Of a stretch of 53,872 bases of DNA, positions 52,977 through 53,872 are shown piece by piece; positions within the stretch are counted from its first letter, which is position 1, and each line of letters opens with the position of its first letter. The stretch spans positions 1 to 53,872 of the forward strand of contig UXAT02000015.1 in the NCBI GenBank assembly GCA_900609035.2, read 5' to 3'. Source of the stretch: Candidatus Defluviicoccus seviourii. GTDB taxonomy: Bacteria > Pseudomonadota > Alphaproteobacteria > Rhodospirillales > Defluviicoccaceae. The translations under genes were made by a program, and so were the position numbers. The notes under the pieces were generated by a model. The model did not search any database and was not told the origin of the DNA. It saw only the letters and a program-made list of their open reading frames with translations.

Positions 52977-53393
52977 TCAGCCGGCAGCAGCGCGCAGGAG
53001 GTAGGCGGCTATCGTCAGCGGGATCACACGAACCGCCTTCTGATGCTCACCGGCAAGGGCGTTCTGGACCAAAAAGTGGTTCTCGACGTTGGCCGGCTTG
53101 ACCTTGACGATCCCGCGCTCGCCCTTGATCTGCGGGTAATAACGCGGATCGATCAGCGCTTCCTTGGCCGCCAGGCGCGTCAGCGCGTCAGCTTCGTCAA
53201 GCCCCTCGGCCTCGACACACTTGATGACACTCCAGTCACCGCGGCCGGCACACTGCGCAGCGCTGAGCGACTGCTCGATATCCTTGGCCGTTCCAACACC
53301 GAGGCCGACTTTGTAGAGATGCTTGGTCAGCCCGACCTCGCCACCCCAATCTTGCAGGCTGCGGCTGCGCGCCACGTAGAGCATATCCGTCAC
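52977..53393 (-). CDS. Hypothetical protein, possibly GIY-YIG/Mug113-like
   Basis: From GTG 53393 the protein has 138 residues and begins MTDMLYVARSRSLQDWGG. The pattern MLYVARS followed by LYKVGL and then DWSVIKCVEAEGLDEADAL is reminiscent of small GIY-YIG/T5orf172 folds, but the match is weak. AAGGA lies ten bases before GTG. The reading frame is the same as that of the rubredoxin gene upstream, separated from it only by one TGA and 11 codons without a start. That intervening stretch (GTAFKEIDDV) looks coding-like, so this may be the tail of a former or read-through fusion. Confidence 0.6.
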   Translation of the reverse strand: MTDMLYVARSRSLQDWGGEVGLTKHLYKVGLGVGTAKDIEQSLSAAQCAGRGDWSVIKCVEAEGLDEADALTRLAAKEALIDPRYYPQIKGERGIVKVKPANVENHFLVQNALAGEHQKAVRVIPLTIAAYLLRAAAG

Positions 53394-53426
53394 GTCATCG
53401 ATTTCCTTGAACGCCGTGCCGCGCGT

Positions 53427-53693
53427 TCACAACGGCACAAAGGTTTCCTTTTCCCAACCGCAGACAGGGCAAACCCAATCCTCGGGCAGGGCGGCAAACG
53501 CGGTCCCGGGCGGCACTGGCCGGCCCGAACGCGCAACGTAGTCGGGATCGCCTACGGCCGGATCGTAGATATACGGATCACAGTCCGGGTTCGTGCAAAC
53601 CCAGCGCCCTGAACCCCCTTCCCCTACCGCGGCTACGCCGAGCGCGGACAGGATGGCGGCAAGAGCGGTCAAAAACTGCCTGCGTGTGCGCAT
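53427..53693 (-). CDS. Probable exported rubredoxin
   Basis: The 88-residue protein has a twin-arginine-like leader ([17 protein letters not shown]), then a rubredoxin domain: [47 protein letters not shown]. The second knuckle CPVCG is canonical, but the first reads C-x4-C (CTNPDC) instead of C-x2-C, an unusual iron-site variant. Rubredoxins are small electron carriers, usually cytosolic; export would be uncommon. The following gene is in the same frame after its TGA. No oxidoreductase partner adjoins. Start ATG 53693 is the only one available before the leader. Confidence 0.82.
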   Translation of the reverse strand: MRTRRQFLTALAAILSALGVAAVGEGGSGRWVCTNPDCDPYIYDPAVGDPDYVARSGRPVPPGTAFAALPEDWVCPVCGWEKETFVPL

Positions 53694-53795
53694 TGAACGT
53701 CGACTGCGCTCTCTATCCGGCGCCGATGACCCGCCCCTTAACCCGTTATAAGTGTGGCAGCCCGAGAACGTCGCGGCAAGCGGAAGATTGGGACC

Positions 53796-53872
53796 TGTAG
53801 TAAGCGCGGGATCTGTCCGGGGTTTGTAGCGCGTGATCTGTCCGGTTTTGGAATCGCTCCAGGCGAAGGTGT
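53796..53872. mobile_element. Left terminus of an IS21-like insertion sequence (partial)
   Basis: From TGTAGTAAGCGCGG at 53796 two related units run to the window edge, each containing GATCTGTCCGG preceded by GCGCG. On the opposite strand they read CGGACAGATC...GCGCTACA, the same plan as the units at the left edge of the window (CGGTCAA...GCGCTACA) but with a different core, so the two edges carry related rather than identical elements. The tip TG agrees with IS21-type TG...CA ends. The transposase would lie outside the window. Confidence 0.5.

Overview
The window is GC-rich (roughly 65 percent by eye) and densely packed with bacterial chromosomal genes. Several gene orders are typical of Alphaproteobacteria: dnaK-dnaJ-dapB, grpE-hrcA facing rph-rdgB, argD-argF-hslO, and pspF facing pspABC. 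A CtrA-type TTAA-N7-TTAAC box and an alphaproteobacterial-looking heat-shock promoter agree with this. I infer an alphaproteobacterium, plausibly Rhodospirillales. Both edges carry related, inward-facing terminal repeats that look like the ends of IS21-type insertion sequences, so the window may be an inter-IS segment or an assembly contig bounded by IS copies.

Layout. 1-2.3 kb: IS end, two tiny unrecognised genes, arsenate reductase and an orphan ABC-2 permease. 2.4-7 kb: argD-argF-hslO, then a hibernation-factor/cold-shock fusion overlapping pyrF. 7-12 kb: a GH13 enzyme with a fresh-looking pentapeptide repeat, small hypotheticals, a cytochrome c domain protein and a two-domain aldolase/dehydrogenase. 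12.3-14 kb: aquaporin Z and a PagL-like lipid A deacylase. 14.2-19 kb: mtnA and mtnP (methionine salvage) directly behind pspF, divergent from pspABC, which has an excellent sigma-54 promoter. 19.2-21.2 kb: a TIR domain fused to an FGE-like domain through a linker encoded by a REP-like palindromic repeat, convergent with a macro-domain (ADP-ribose) hydrolase. 21.3-26.5 kb: adenosine kinase, AmpG-like transporter and a P-type ATPase on one strand. 26.6-30.6 kb: EI24 membrane protein, bactofilin, lipoprotein, endonuclease III, DUF2244 protein and dapB. 30.7-38.4 kb: chaperone cluster dnaK/dnaJ, a DUF1848-like protein, grpE, hrcA, rph and rdgB. 38.4-46 kb: membrane proteins, ABC-F ATPase, a response regulator/hybrid kinase pair and glucokinase. 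46-53.9 kb: TRAP transporter membrane subunits, beta carbonic anhydrase, a MacB/DevC-type exporter with adaptor and an extra membrane protein, a probable Tat-exported rubredoxin with an in-frame follower gene, and the second IS end.

How the genes work together. Envelope maintenance recurs: PspFABC, PagL, bactofilin, AmpG, the exporter and the two-component pair. Proteostasis is represented by DnaK/J/GrpE/HrcA, Hsp33 and the HPF-cold-shock fusion. The least ordinary locus is the TIR-FGE gene beside the macro-domain gene. If the TIR is an NADase, an effector that would release ADP-ribose-type products sits next to an enzyme class that processes ADP-ribose derivatives. This is inference and no assay is implied. 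Starts were chosen by ribosome-binding sites and domain beginnings, and several differ from the longest open frame.
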